Below, one piece after another: positions 20,220 to 29,762 of a stretch of DNA of 64,000 nt. Position 1 is the stretch's first letter. Each line of letters opens with the position of its first letter. The position numbers were made by a program, and so were the translations under genes. This DNA comes from Mannheimia pernigra. GTDB taxonomy: Bacteria; Pseudomonadota; Gammaproteobacteria; Enterobacterales; Pasteurellaceae. The notes beneath the pieces were generated by a model that searched no databases, was not told where the DNA came from, and saw only the letters and a list, made by a program, of their open reading frames with translations. Where the stretch lies: assembly GCF_013377995.1 (NCBI RefSeq), contig NZ_CP055305.1:310001-374000 (forward strand), read 5' to 3'.

Positions 20220-21124
20220 TTTTTACACCCCGGGAACCCCAACACTTCACGGCTTGCATAATACGCTTCCGCCACGCCTTTGGTTAAGGCACGAATGCGT
20301 AAAATGTAGCGTTGGCGTTCGGTGACAGAAATTGCTTTGCGTGCGTCTAATAAGTTGAAGCTGTGAGCCGCTTTTAAAATGCGTTCGTAAGCTGGCAGAG
20401 GTAACGGTTTTTCTAAGCCTAACAAGTACTGTGCTTCTTTTTCGTACTGCTCGAAGCATTGGAACAGGAAATCCACATCGGCGTATTCAAAGTTGTAGGT
20501 GGATTGTTCTACTTCGTTTTGGTGAAACACATCGCCGTAGGTGGTTTTGCCCAGCTCGCCGTCTGACCAAACAAGATCATAAACGCTGTCCACGCCTTGA
20601 ATATACATCGCCAAACGCTCTAAGCCATAGGTGATTTCGCCCGTTACCGGCTTACATTCTAAGCCGCCAACTTGTTGGAAGTAGGTAAATTGGGTCACTT
20701 CCATCCCGTTCAGCCACACTTCCCAACCTAAGCCCCACGCCCCAAGCGTTGGGTTTTCCCAGTTGTCTTCCACGAAACGAATGTCGTTTTGGGTTGGGTC
20801 GAAGCCGAGCATTTTTAGGCTCTCTAAATAGAGTTCTTGAATGTTATCTGGGGACGGTTTAATTACCACTTGGAATTGGTAGTAGTGCTGTAAACGGTTT
20901 GGGTTTTCGCCGTAGCGACCGTCTGTCGGACGGCGTGACGGTTGCACATAGGCAAACGCCATCGGCTCAGGGCCTAAGGCACGCAAACAGGTCATCGGGT
21001 GAGAAGTACCTGCCCCCACTTCCATATCAAACGGCTGCACGATGGTGCAACCCTTGCTTGCCCAGTAGTCTTGCAGGGCTAAAATCATTCCTTGAAAGGT
21101 TTTTACGTTAAATTTCTCGCTCAT
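20216..21124 (-). CDS. glyQ: Glycyl-tRNA synthetase alpha subunit
   Basis: GlyQ carries the catalytic class II domain that forms glycyl-adenylate. The protein has 302 residues. Signatures include [17 protein letters not shown], the motif 2 region [20 protein letters not shown] and [17 protein letters not shown]. It is the first gene of the run glyQ, lipoprotein, glutaredoxin-like, immunity-like, glyS. The 243-base upstream gap contains a USS-like TAAGCGGTC and AT-rich sequence with no clear single promoter. Confidence 0.98.
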   Translation of the reverse strand: MSEKFNVKTFQGMILALQDYWASKGCTIVQPFDMEVGAGTSHPMTCLRALGPEPMAFAYVQPSRRPTDGRYGENPNRLQHYYQFQVVIKPSPDNIQELYLESLKMLGFDPTQNDIRFVEDNWENPTLGAWGLGWEVWLNGMEVTQFTYFQQVGGLECKPVTGEITYGLERLAMYIQGVDSVYDLVWSDGELGKTTYGDVFHQNEVEQSTYNFEYADVDFLFQCFEQYEKEAQYLLGLEKPLPLPAYERILKAAHSFNLLDARKAISVTERQRYILRIRALTKGVAEAYYASREVLGFPGCKK

Positions 21125-21368
21125 TACTATTTACTCTTTAATTTAAAAAATGCTAGAAAAATGTGGGCTATTATAGCCTGTAAGCGGTCATTTTTTGGGA
21201 TTTTTTTGCAAAAATTTTATGATAGCCCCCTGATTAATTTACTGATGAAAATTTAAGGCAATTTACAAAAGGTAATCTAAATCAAATTATGGGTAATTGA
21301 AGATTGCAGTTACGCTTATTTAGTTTTAAAGTAGCCACTATCATTTATCAATTTATGAGGATTCGCCA

Positions 21369-21656
21369 ATGAAAAACGATAAACCCATTGAATGTGAAGG
21401 CTGTAACACCTTTGATGTTGGTTCTATTTTAGATAATAGCGAGACAGTTGCAACCATCAACCGTACTTATCAAACAGAAGCAGAAGCTAAAGCCGCACTT
21501 GAAAGATTTATTCAAAAAGCTCGTGAGATTGAAAATGAGCCTTGCGAAATAAAGAGCGAAATTCTCGCTGTTGAAAACGGCTTTGAACTTAATACTAATT
21601 TTAAGTTTAGTTGCCAAGCCGAAGTGGTCATTTTCCAATTAGGCACAAGAAATTAA
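21369..21656 (+). CDS. YfcZ/YiiS family protein (DUF406)
   Basis: The protein has 95 residues with the family signatures CEGCNTFDVGSILDN and ETVATINRTY and the helix EAEAKAALERF. It is a small cytoplasmic protein of unknown function that is common in gamma-proteobacteria. A GAGG ribosome-binding site precedes the start and a terminator follows directly, so it is a single-gene unit. Confidence 0.85.
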   Translation: MKNDKPIECEGCNTFDVGSILDNSETVATINRTYQTEAEAKAALERFIQKAREIENEPCEIKSEILAVENGFELNTNFKFSCQAEVVIFQLGTRN

Positions 21657-21663
21657 AACAAGT

Positions 21664-21692
21664 AGGCTGGTTATCCAGCCTTTCTTTATCTA
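21664..21692 (+). terminator. Terminator after the yfcZ-like gene
   Basis: AGGCTGG and CCAGCCT form a 7-bp stem with a TTAT loop, followed by TTCTTTAT. Confidence 0.85.
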
Positions 21693-21766
21693 AAATCTAA
21701 AGCCCTCCAAAACATACGGCGTAATGCCAATCTTTAGTGCCCAAAGTAAAAATAATGTAAAAAAAT

Positions 21767-21782
21767 TGCGATATATGTCATA
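21767..21782 (+). promoter_or_regulatory. Candidate CRP site upstream of dctP
   Basis: TGCGA and TCATA halves are spaced by six bases, matching 8 of 10 core positions of the CRP consensus TGTGA-N6-TCACA. It stands about 86 bases before the dctP start. Catabolite control of dicarboxylate uptake would be logical. Confidence 0.4.
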
Positions 21783-21864
21783 TTTTTTAAAAATTGTTGT
21801 TTACTTTTTTTAAAAATCAGGCAGATTATGGGCAATTTTTACAAACACTAACTAATTGGAGTGA

Positions 21865-22860
<996 letters not shown>

Positions 22861-22881
22861 TCATCTCACTTTAACTTGTAA

Positions 22882-22903
22882 GGGCGGGCCGTTGTGTCCG
22901 CCC
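22882..22903 (+). promoter_or_regulatory. GC-rich hairpin between dctP and dctQ
   Basis: GGGCGG and CCGCCC form a stem across a ten-base loop, without a T-run. Such intergenic stems often protect the upstream mRNA so that the binding protein is made in excess over the permease. Confidence 0.6.
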
Positions 22904-23012
22904 AAAACGATCTGAATTTTGCAAAAAATTAGATAAAATCGACCGCTTGTCAAACAATAAACTTTGCTACATCGGTCTTATTATTTTAGTATTTCTATTT
23001 TCGGAGTAAAAA

Positions 23013-23636
23013 ATGTCTTCTTTAAAATGGTTATGGGAGCGTTTTGAAGAATGTTTTATTGCCATTTTATTAACGGCAATGACACTTGTTACCTTCACTT
23101 ATGTGATGTTTAACAATCTTTATAATATTTTCTTTGATTTAGCCGAAGCTAAGCCATTTACTGCTGAATTTGCTGAACCCATTGGCGAATGGATTATGGA
23201 AGCTGCACAAGAAATGACTTGGAGCATAGCTTTAACTAAAGTTTGCTTTGGTTGGTTAATTTTCTTCGGTGCCTCTTATGGAGTGCGTACCGCTGGGCAT
23301 ATTGGTGTTGATGTTTTGGTTAAAAAACTTTCTCATCACGGGCAAAAAATGGTAGGAATTATTGCCATTTGTGCTTGTTTATCTTATGCGGTTTTAATCG
23401 GCTCTGCTAGCTACGAATGGATCGCTGCAATGTATGTTGCTGGTATTGGTGCGGAAGATTTACACCAATTCCACCTAAAACAATGGCACGTTGGTTTAAT
23501 TATGCCTGTCGGTTTTGTGTTAATCGGTATCCGCTTTATTGAAATTTTAGTGCGTATTTTGCAAGGCAAGCAAGTTGGTCTTAGCCTAGCAGATGAAAGT
23601 GAAGATGCGATGAAACTCGCACAAGGAGAAGATTAA
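23013..23636 (+). CDS. dctQ: TRAP transporter small permease DctQ
   Basis: DctQ is the four-helix membrane subunit of the TRAP transporter. The protein has 207 residues with hydrophobic segments at about 15-35, 68-88, 109-128 and 153-173. The GWLIFFGASYGVRTAGHIGVDVL segment is characteristic. The acidic loop between helices 1 and 2 is longer than in many homologues. It overlaps dctM by one base (TAATG), so the two are translationally coupled. Confidence 0.93.
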   Translation: MSSLKWLWERFEECFIAILLTAMTLVTFTYVMFNNLYNIFFDLAEAKPFTAEFAEPIGEWIMEAAQEMTWSIALTKVCFGWLIFFGASYGVRTAGHIGVDVLVKKLSHHGQKMVGIIAICACLSYAVLIGSASYEWIAAMYVAGIGAEDLHQFHLKQWHVGLIMPVGFVLIGIRFIEILVRILQGKQVGLSLADESEDAMKLAQGED

Positions 23637-24919
23637 TGACAATTTTAGTGCTATTTAGCTTGTTATTTATTTTGATGTTTCTTGGCGTGCCGATTGCCAT
23701 TTCACTCGGTTTGGCAGGAGCTGTCACTCTTATGTTCTTTAGCCAAGATTCTGTCAGCTCATTAGCCATTAAACTCTTTGAAACCTCAGAGCACTACACC
23801 TTACTTGCAATCCCCTTCTTTCTACTCGCTGGGGCATTTATGACCACAGGCGGTGTCGCAAGACGCTTAATTGATTTTGCTAATGCAACAGTGGGGCATA
23901 TTCGCGGTGGTTTAGCGATTGCAGCTGTACTTTCTTGTATGTTATTTGCTGCATTATCAGGATCAAGCCCTGCAACGGTTGCTGCAGTTGGCTCAATTGC
24001 AATTGCAGGTATGGTACGTTCAGGCTACCCTGTTGGATTTGGCACAGGTATTATCTGTAACGCAGGTACGCTTGGTATCTTAATTCCCCCGTCAGTCGTG
24101 ATGGTAGTTTATGCTGCTTCAACTGAAACTTCTGTTGGTAAATTATTTATGGCAGGTGTTGTTCCTGGTCTTATGCTTGGAATTACATTGATGATTGCCA
24201 TCTATATCGTTGCTCGTATTAAAAAATTACCAGCCCAGCCTCGTGCCACAGTCAAAGAATGGCTTACCGCAGCTCGTAAAGCCGTTTGGGGTTTGCTGTT
24301 GATGATAATTATTTTAGGCGGCATTTACAGTGGTATCTTCACCCCAACTGAGGCTGCAGCGGTAGCCGCAGTTTATTCGTGGTTTGTGGCGGTCTTTATC
24401 TATAAAGATGTCAAACTGCGTGATTGCCCGAAAGTATTGCTAGAATCTGCAAAATTAAGTGTAATGCTCATGTTTATTATTGCAAATGCAATGTTATTTG
24501 CCCACGTGTTGACTACCGAACAAATTCCGCAATTAATTACTAACACAGTAGTCGAATGGGACTTACAACCTTGGACATTCTTATTAGTTGTCAATATCGT
24601 ACTATTAATTGCAGGGGCATTTATGGAACCATCTGCGATTATATTAATTCTTGCACCAATCCTATTCCCAATTGCGGTACAACTTGGCATTGATCCCATT
24701 CACTTAGGCATTATTATGGTAGTCAATATGGAAATCGGCTTGATTACTCCACCAATTGGCTTAAACTTGTTCGTAGCGTCTGCAGTATCAAAAATGCCAC
24801 TGTCTGATGTTGTGAAAGCCGCAATGCCGTGGTTACTATTACTACTTACATTCCTGATTTTAATTACCTATATTCCAGCTATTTCATTAGCATTACCCAA
24901 TTGGATTGGAATTAATTAA
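23636..24919 (+). CDS. dctM: TRAP transporter large permease DctM
   Basis: DctM forms the sodium-coupled transport channel with about 12 membrane segments. The protein has 427 residues. Family motifs are LSGSSPATVAAVGSIAI, GTLGILIPPSVVMVVYA, FTPTEAAAVAAVYSW and the second-half copy GLITPPIGLNLF. Together with dctP and dctQ it forms a complete three-gene operon, and a terminator follows. Confidence 0.95.
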   Translation: MTILVLFSLLFILMFLGVPIAISLGLAGAVTLMFFSQDSVSSLAIKLFETSEHYTLLAIPFFLLAGAFMTTGGVARRLIDFANATVGHIRGGLAIAAVLSCMLFAALSGSSPATVAAVGSIAIAGMVRSGYPVGFGTGIICNAGTLGILIPPSVVMVVYAASTETSVGKLFMAGVVPGLMLGITLMIAIYIVARIKKLPAQPRATVKEWLTAARKAVWGLLLMIIILGGIYSGIFTPTEAAAVAAVYSWFVAVFIYKDVKLRDCPKVLLESAKLSVMLMFIIANAMLFAHVLTTEQIPQLITNTVVEWDLQPWTFLLVVNIVLLIAGAFMEPSAIILILAPILFPIAVQLGIDPIHLGIIMVVNMEIGLITPPIGLNLFVASAVSKMPLSDVVKAAMPWLLLLLTFLILITYIPAISLALPNWIGIN

Positions 24920-24960
24920 TACAAGCGGTCTCTTTTTGTCAATTTTTCACTCATCATCCC

Positions 24961-25000
24961 GACCGCTTAATGCAATTAGTAAGCATTAGGCGGTCATTTT
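24961..25000 (+). terminator. dctM terminator containing USS-like arms
   Basis: GACCGCTTAATGC pairs with GCATTAGGCGGTC (one G-T pair) across nine bases and runs into ATTTTAG. A further USS lies at 24921-24930. Confidence 0.75.
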
Positions 25001-25028
25001 AGTAAAAATGCACTATTTTGCTAAAAAC

Positions 25029-25058
25029 TTACCAAATAATTTAACTTTTTGCTACAAT
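25029..25058 (+). promoter_or_regulatory. Candidate menD promoter
   Basis: TTACCA (25029-25034) and TACAAT (25053-25058) are spaced by 18 bases, 40 bases before the menD start. The -10 box is good; the -35 box is weak. Confidence 0.4.
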
Positions 25059-25098
25059 TTGGGCTATTTATCAAACTGATTCATAAGTAGAGAAGAAT

Positions 25099-26805
25099 AT
25101 GAGTGTAAGTTCTTTTAATCGCACTTGGGCAAAAGTCATTTTAAGTGCATTAATGCGTTATGGCGTAAAGCATTTTTGTATCGCACCAGGCTCTCGTTCA
25201 ACGCCATTAACACTTGAAGCGGTGCAACTTCAACAAACCCAATATGCTCAATGCCACACACACTTTGATGAACGTGGCTTAGGCTTTTATGCGTTAGGTA
25301 TTGCCAAAGCAACCAATAGTCCTGTTGCGGTTATCGTTACCTCAGGTACGGCTGTTGCAAACCTTTATCCAGCAGTAATTGAAGCCAGTTTAACGCATCA
25401 AAATCTGATTATTCTTTCTGCTGATCGCCCTACTGAACTTATCGGCTGCGGCGTAAATCAGGCGATTCCCCAGCAAGGTATTTTTGCGAACTATCCTGTT
25501 GCGAGCGTAAACTTACCAAAAGCAAATGAGGCTTATAGCTCAAGTTGGTTAGTTTCAACTATTGAACAAGCCTGTACAACGCAAGTTCAACAAGGTGGTG
25601 TATTGCACATCAATGCTCCTTTTGAAGAACCTCTTTATGAATCAGATATTAATGAAATTCTTAACACCCCTTGGCTATGTCCGATTCAGACTTGGCTAAA
25701 TAACTCACAGACGAAATGGATTGACCAACAAAAGATCCAAAGTGAAGTTTCAATGCACGAAAACTGGGACTATTGGCGAACCAAACGTGGGGTAATTGTG
25801 GTAGGCAAACTACCGCCTGAGCAAGGAACAGGTTTAAAAACGTGGGCAGACACAATGGGCTGGTGCTTATTAAGCGATGTACAATCTTGTATTGAAGCAA
25901 GCCTACCCTATGCAGATATCTGGCTTTCTAACGATACCGTAAAACAACGTTTATTGCAGGCTGATATTGTGATCCAATTTGGTACACAAATTGTGAGCAA
26001 ACGAGTAAACGAATTTTTAACACGCTATCAAGGAGAATTTTGGGTTGTTGATGAATCACAAGACTATATCAACCCGAACGCATATCACCAAACTCGCTTT
26101 ATTGCCAAAGCACACCACTTTTTACGCGTACACCCACCACTTCGACAAAAGCCGTGGTTGCTTGAGCCTTTAGCACTTTCGCAATTCTGTGCAACCTTTA
26201 TTGAGCAACAAATAGGTGGAAGTTTAAGTGAGGCATCACTTGCACACAATATTCAAGATGTTTTAGCAATTAATGGTAACTTATTCATTGGTAATAGCTT
26301 ATTTGTCCGCTTGGTCGATGCCTTATGTAAATTACCTGAAGGCTATCCTGTTTACACCAATCGTGGCGCAAGTGGAATTGATGGCTTAATTGCCACGGTA
26401 GCTGGCATCGCCAAAGGTAGCGAAAGACCAACCGTAGGTGTGATAGGTGATATATCAGCACTACACGATTTAAACTCGATTGCACTATTAACTCAAATTA
26501 CCCAACCGACCATTTTATTTATAGTGAATAATAGCGGCGGTGCAATTTTCGATATGCTGCCAGTGGAAGCTAAAACAAAAAATCAATACTATCGCCTAGC
26601 ACACCATTTTGAATTTGCACAAGTCGCAACAATGTTTGGCATTGAGTATATCCGTCCTTTTACTTGGGCAGACTTGAAAACCAAACTTAAACACGCTTAC
26701 GCTCGCAAAGGAGTAACCATTGTGGAAATTAAAGTCAACGAACACGATGGCAGTAATCTGTATAAATCATTACTGAAGCAAATTTCACAGGCAGAAATTG
26801 CCTAG
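25099..26805 (+). CDS. menD: SEPHCHC synthase MenD
   Basis: MenD is the thiamine-diphosphate enzyme that joins isochorismate and 2-oxoglutarate in menaquinone synthesis. The protein has 568 residues, full length. The N-terminal catalytic region FCIAPGSRSTPLTLEA with HFDERGLGFYALGIAK, the VIVTSGTAVANLYPAV segment, and the C-terminal TPP-binding region GDISALHDLNS with NNSGGAIFDMLP are present. menH follows after 58 bases, giving a two-gene unit. Confidence 0.97.
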   Translation: MSVSSFNRTWAKVILSALMRYGVKHFCIAPGSRSTPLTLEAVQLQQTQYAQCHTHFDERGLGFYALGIAKATNSPVAVIVTSGTAVANLYPAVIEASLTHQNLIILSADRPTELIGCGVNQAIPQQGIFANYPVASVNLPKANEAYSSSWLVSTIEQACTTQVQQGGVLHINAPFEEPLYESDINEILNTPWLCPIQTWLNNSQTKWIDQQKIQSEVSMHENWDYWRTKRGVIVVGKLPPEQGTGLKTWADTMGWCLLSDVQSCIEASLPYADIWLSNDTVKQRLLQADIVIQFGTQIVSKRVNEFLTRYQGEFWVVDESQDYINPNAYHQTRFIAKAHHFLRVHPPLRQKPWLLEPLALSQFCATFIEQQIGGSLSEASLAHNIQDVLAINGNLFIGNSLFVRLVDALCKLPEGYPVYTNRGASGIDGLIATVAGIAKGSERPTVGVIGDISALHDLNSIALLTQITQPTILFIVNNSGGAIFDMLPVEAKTKNQYYRLAHHFEFAQVATMFGIEYIRPFTWADLKTKLKHAYARKGVTIVEIKVNEHDGSNLYKSLLKQISQAEIA

Positions 26806-26863
26806 TTCACATAGCACTAGCCTCCACGCTGGTGCTTTTATTTATGTTCAAAGGTTGAATTTA

Positions 26864-27628
26864 ATGCTTTCATATCAATGGCACGCTAAACAAGGCACCC
26901 CAGTTGTTTTTTTGCACGGATTACTTGGCTCACAACAAGACTGGCAAGGCGTTATTTCACTTTTGCAAAATTGTCAAAAAATTCGACCGCTTACCCTTGA
27001 TCTCCCATTTCACGGATTAAGTCAGCAGATCGCCTGTGCTGATTTTTTGGCATTGAGAATGCAGCTCAACACCACATTAACATCGGTTATTGGCTCACAA
27101 CCATTTTACTTAGTAGGCTACTCTTTAGGTGGGCGAACCGCACTTGATTACACACTGAATATCAACAACCAATACTTGCGTGGCTCTGTGCTAGAAGGCA
27201 CAAATATTGGTCTCTCTTCAGAGTCAGAACGACGAGCTCGCTGGCAAAATGATTGCCAATGGGCGAATCGTTTCAACCAAGAGACTATCGAAAATGTACT
27301 TGACGATTGGTATCAGCAAGCTATTTTTTCAGATTTAATCGATACTGAAAGAGAAAGTTATATCAACAGCCGCAAACATAATCAAGGCAAACTTATTGCC
27401 CAAATGTTAAAAGCAACTAGCCTTGCTAAGCAGCCATACTATGCCAAACAATTAACATTGACAGATAAAAACATTATCTTTTTTATTGGAGAAAAAGATA
27501 AAAAATTCCGCCAAATGGCAGAGCAAAATCAACTCCCTGTGCAAATTATTTCAAATGCAGGGCATAATGCCCATAGAGGGAATGCGGAAGATTTTGCAAG
27601 GAAATTGATCACTTTTATTGAAAAGTAG
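26864..27628 (+). CDS. menH: SHCHC synthase MenH (alpha/beta hydrolase)
   Basis: MenH eliminates pyruvate from the MenD product. Starting at MLSYQWHAK gives 254 residues, the normal length; a longer frame reaching back into menD is rejected. The oxyanion region FLHGLLGSQQDW, the nucleophile elbow LVGYSLGGRTAL (Ser) and the late catalytic His in SNAGHNAHRGN are visible. The position directly after menD supports the assignment over other alpha/beta hydrolases. Confidence 0.93.
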   Translation: MLSYQWHAKQGTPVVFLHGLLGSQQDWQGVISLLQNCQKIRPLTLDLPFHGLSQQIACADFLALRMQLNTTLTSVIGSQPFYLVGYSLGGRTALDYTLNINNQYLRGSVLEGTNIGLSSESERRARWQNDCQWANRFNQETIENVLDDWYQQAIFSDLIDTERESYINSRKHNQGKLIAQMLKATSLAKQPYYAKQLTLTDKNIIFFIGEKDKKFRQMAEQNQLPVQIISNAGHNAHRGNAEDFARKLITFIEK

Positions 27629-27650
27629 CCAACCTGTTTAAATATTGAAT

Positions 27651-29183
27651 TTAACTCTCTCCTTGCAATCTCTGCAACAGCCGATCCATTGCTCGATAAC
27701 CTAAAGCTTCGGCTAAATGAGCTTGCTGAATATTCTCTTCGCCAGATAAATCAGCAATAGTGCGAGAAACTTTTAAAATGCGATGGTAAGCTCGTACAGA
27801 TAATCCTAGCTTGGTTAAAGCATTTTCTAAAAATAACGCATCTTGTTCTGATAATTTACAATCTCGCTCAATTTCTCGCGTCGTGAGCTGAGAATTTATT
27901 TTTCCTGCTCGTTCAAATTGCATTTTTCTCGCTAAAAACACCCGCTTGCGAACCTGTTCTGTCGTTTCTCCTCGGTTTTCTGAGCCACTTTGTAATGCCC
28001 CTTGCGGTAAAAGTGGTACTTCAATGGAGAGATCAAATCGGTCTAAAAATGGACCTGATAAACGATTTAAATATCGCATTACTTGTTGTGGTGAAGCTCG
28101 ATTATGAGTGCCCTGATAATGCCCTGTTGGGCTTGGGTTCATTGCGGCAATCAGTTGAAAACGTGCAGGAAATTGCACTTTCGCATTCGCTCTAGAAATA
28201 ACAATTTCGCCAGCCTCTAATGGTTGGCGTAACGCATCTAACACTTTCCTTTCAAACTCGGGCAATTCATCTAAGAAAAGCACGCCATTATGAGCAAGAG
28301 AAATTTCGCCTGGCTTTGGGATCGAGCCACCACCTACTAACGCCACCATAGACGCACTATGATGTGGGGAACGAAAAGGACGTTGTTTCCAGTTCTGAAA
28401 GTTCAATTCATTATGGACAAGGCTCGTGACCGAAGCCGTTTCAATCGCTTCTATATCAGACATTTCAGGTAACAAGTCGGCTAGACGGCTTGCAAGCATC
28501 GTTTTTCCTGTGCCAGGTGGGCCGAGAAAAAGTAAATTATGTTGCCCTGCCGCAGCAATGGTTAAGGCTCGCTTGGCATGTTGCTGCCCGATAATATCCG
28601 TCAGATCTCGGCTGACAAGCGGTCGATTTGTCTCTATTTTTTGCAAAATTTGTTGGCAAATTGGCAGTTTATCTCGCTTGTTCAGCATATTAACTACCTC
28701 TAACAGTGACTGAGCAAAATAGGTAGTTGCATTTGAAACTAATGCCGCTTCATTAGCATTTTGTTTAGCGAGTATCATCTGCCTTTTTGATTTTTCAGCA
28801 GAAATCACCGCGGGAATCGCACCGTGCACACCTCGCAGACGCCCTGTAAGTGCCAGCTCGCCTAAAAACTCGAATTGTTTTAACAAATCAGAATCAATCT
28901 GCCCTGAGGCAGCTAAAATGCCTATTGCAATAGGTAAGTCAAAACGCCCACCTTCTTTTGGCAAGTCTGCAGGAGCAAGGTTAATGGTAATCCTTTGTGG
29001 TGGATACATAAAATTGGCATTAATCAACGCACTTCTCACCCTATCCCCTGCTTCTTTTACGGTTGCTTCCGGCAAGCCAACAATGGTTAGCCTAGGCTGA
29101 CCGTTGCTGATATGTACCTCAATCGTTACTAATGGCGCCTCAACGCCAACAGAGGCTCGACTGTAAACAATAGCTAAAGTCAT
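27651..29183 (-). CDS. comM: ComM (YifB) AAA+ branch-migration helicase
   Basis: ComM extends recombination tracts during natural transformation. The protein has 510 residues. The N-terminal Lon-like domain (IVGLPEATVKEAGDRVRSAL) is followed by the AAA+ domain with Walker A GPPGTGKT (residues 221-228), the Walker B-type FLDELPEF and the C-terminal Mg-chelatase-like domain. A candidate CRP-S site lies 78 bp upstream. A USS lies within the gene at about 28617-28627. Confidence 0.96.
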   Translation of the reverse strand: MTLAIVYSRASVGVEAPLVTIEVHISNGQPRLTIVGLPEATVKEAGDRVRSALINANFMYPPQRITINLAPADLPKEGGRFDLPIAIGILAASGQIDSDLLKQFEFLGELALTGRLRGVHGAIPAVISAEKSKRQMILAKQNANEAALVSNATTYFAQSLLEVVNMLNKRDKLPICQQILQKIETNRPLVSRDLTDIIGQQHAKRALTIAAAGQHNLLFLGPPGTGKTMLASRLADLLPEMSDIEAIETASVTSLVHNELNFQNWKQRPFRSPHHSASMVALVGGGSIPKPGEISLAHNGVLFLDELPEFERKVLDALRQPLEAGEIVISRANAKVQFPARFQLIAAMNPSPTGHYQGTHNRASPQQVMRYLNRLSGPFLDRFDLSIEVPLLPQGALQSGSENRGETTEQVRKRVFLARKMQFERAGKINSQLTTREIERDCKLSEQDALFLENALTKLGLSVRAYHRILKVSRTIADLSGEENIQQAHLAEALGYRAMDRLLQRLQGES

Positions 29184-29260
29184 TATTTTGAAAAATGAGA
29201 AATCAATAGCTAGAGAATAACAAGGAAAGAGAGAGGCAGGATAGCAGGAATAGCCAAATT

Positions 29261-29276
29261 TTCGAGCGAGATCACA
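29261..29276 (-). promoter_or_regulatory. Candidate CRP-S site upstream of comM
   Basis: On the minus strand TGTGA-TCTCGC-TCGAA, flanked by T- and A-runs, matches the CRP/Sxy-dependent competence (CRP-S) pattern. A possible -10 (TATCCT at 29243-29238) lies at near-class-II distance. comM belongs to the CRP-S regulon in H. influenzae. Confidence 0.6.
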
Positions 29277-29289
29277 AAAATAGTTTTAT

Positions 29290-29308
29290 GAGAGGGGAAA
29301 CCCCTCTC
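29290..29308 (-). terminator. Hairpin after the His-rich gene
   Basis: GAGAGGGG and CCCCTCTC form an 8-bp stem with an AAA loop, 13 bases after the stop of the His-rich gene. The following tract on the minus strand is only moderately T-rich. Confidence 0.6.
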
Positions 29309-29320
29309 AAATATGCAAAA

Positions 29321-29656
29321 TTATTTCACAATTTCCACTGGACCGTGATCGTCGCAATGATCACCGTGCTGATGATGTAAACGACCATCTACAATATAAT
29401 CAATATGATCGCCGTGTGGTACAGCCTCGTGTCCGCAACCTTCGCCGTGAATATGCTCTCCACAACAATGAACAGCATTGCATTCTACTGGGTTAGTTTC
29501 ATTCACTTCCAAAACGTGTTCATCATAGTGATCACCATGTTTATGGTGCAAATGCCCGTCGTGTAAATAGTCGATATGGTCGTTGTGTTTGATTGCTGTA
29601 TGGCCACAACCTTCACCATGTTCATGTTCGTGGTGTGCGTGCGTTTTGCAAGACAT
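29321..29656 (-). CDS. Histidine-rich protein with internal duplication, likely metal-binding
   Basis: The protein has 111 residues with no signal peptide. It consists of two copies of one unit: HEHGEGCGHTAIKHNDHIDY with DGHLHHKHGDHYDEH, then HIHGEGCGHEAVPHGDHIDY with DGRLHHQHGDHCDDH. The repeats share GEGCGH, DHIDY and LHHxHGDHxDxH. About a quarter of residues are His, plus Cys and Asp, so zinc or nickel storage or chaperoning is likely but not shown. It has its own promoter and is divergent from ubiF. Confidence 0.85.
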   Translation of the reverse strand: MSCKTHAHHEHEHGEGCGHTAIKHNDHIDYLHDGHLHHKHGDHYDEHVLEVNETNPVECNAVHCCGEHIHGEGCGHEAVPHGDHIDYIVDGRLHHQHGDHCDDHGPVEIVK

Positions 29657-29692
29657 AGAATGCTCCTTTGAATAAACAAATAAATCGGTTTT

Positions 29693-29721
29693 ATCCTAAT
29701 CCGAAATGCAATACAATTCAA
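29693..29721 (-). promoter_or_regulatory. Promoter of the His-rich gene
   Basis: TTGAAT (29721-29716) and TAGGAT (29698-29693) on the minus strand are spaced by 17 bases, about 37 bases before the start codon. No recognised Zur or NikR operator was found. Confidence 0.5.
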
Positions 29722-29762
29722 GGCGTTTCAGCGGTATATTGGCTCATTTAAGAGGAAAGAGA

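Noticed and set aside
26798..26863. Longer start for menH overlapping menD
   Set aside because: The extension has no similarity to MenH, and the downstream ATG gives the normal family start.
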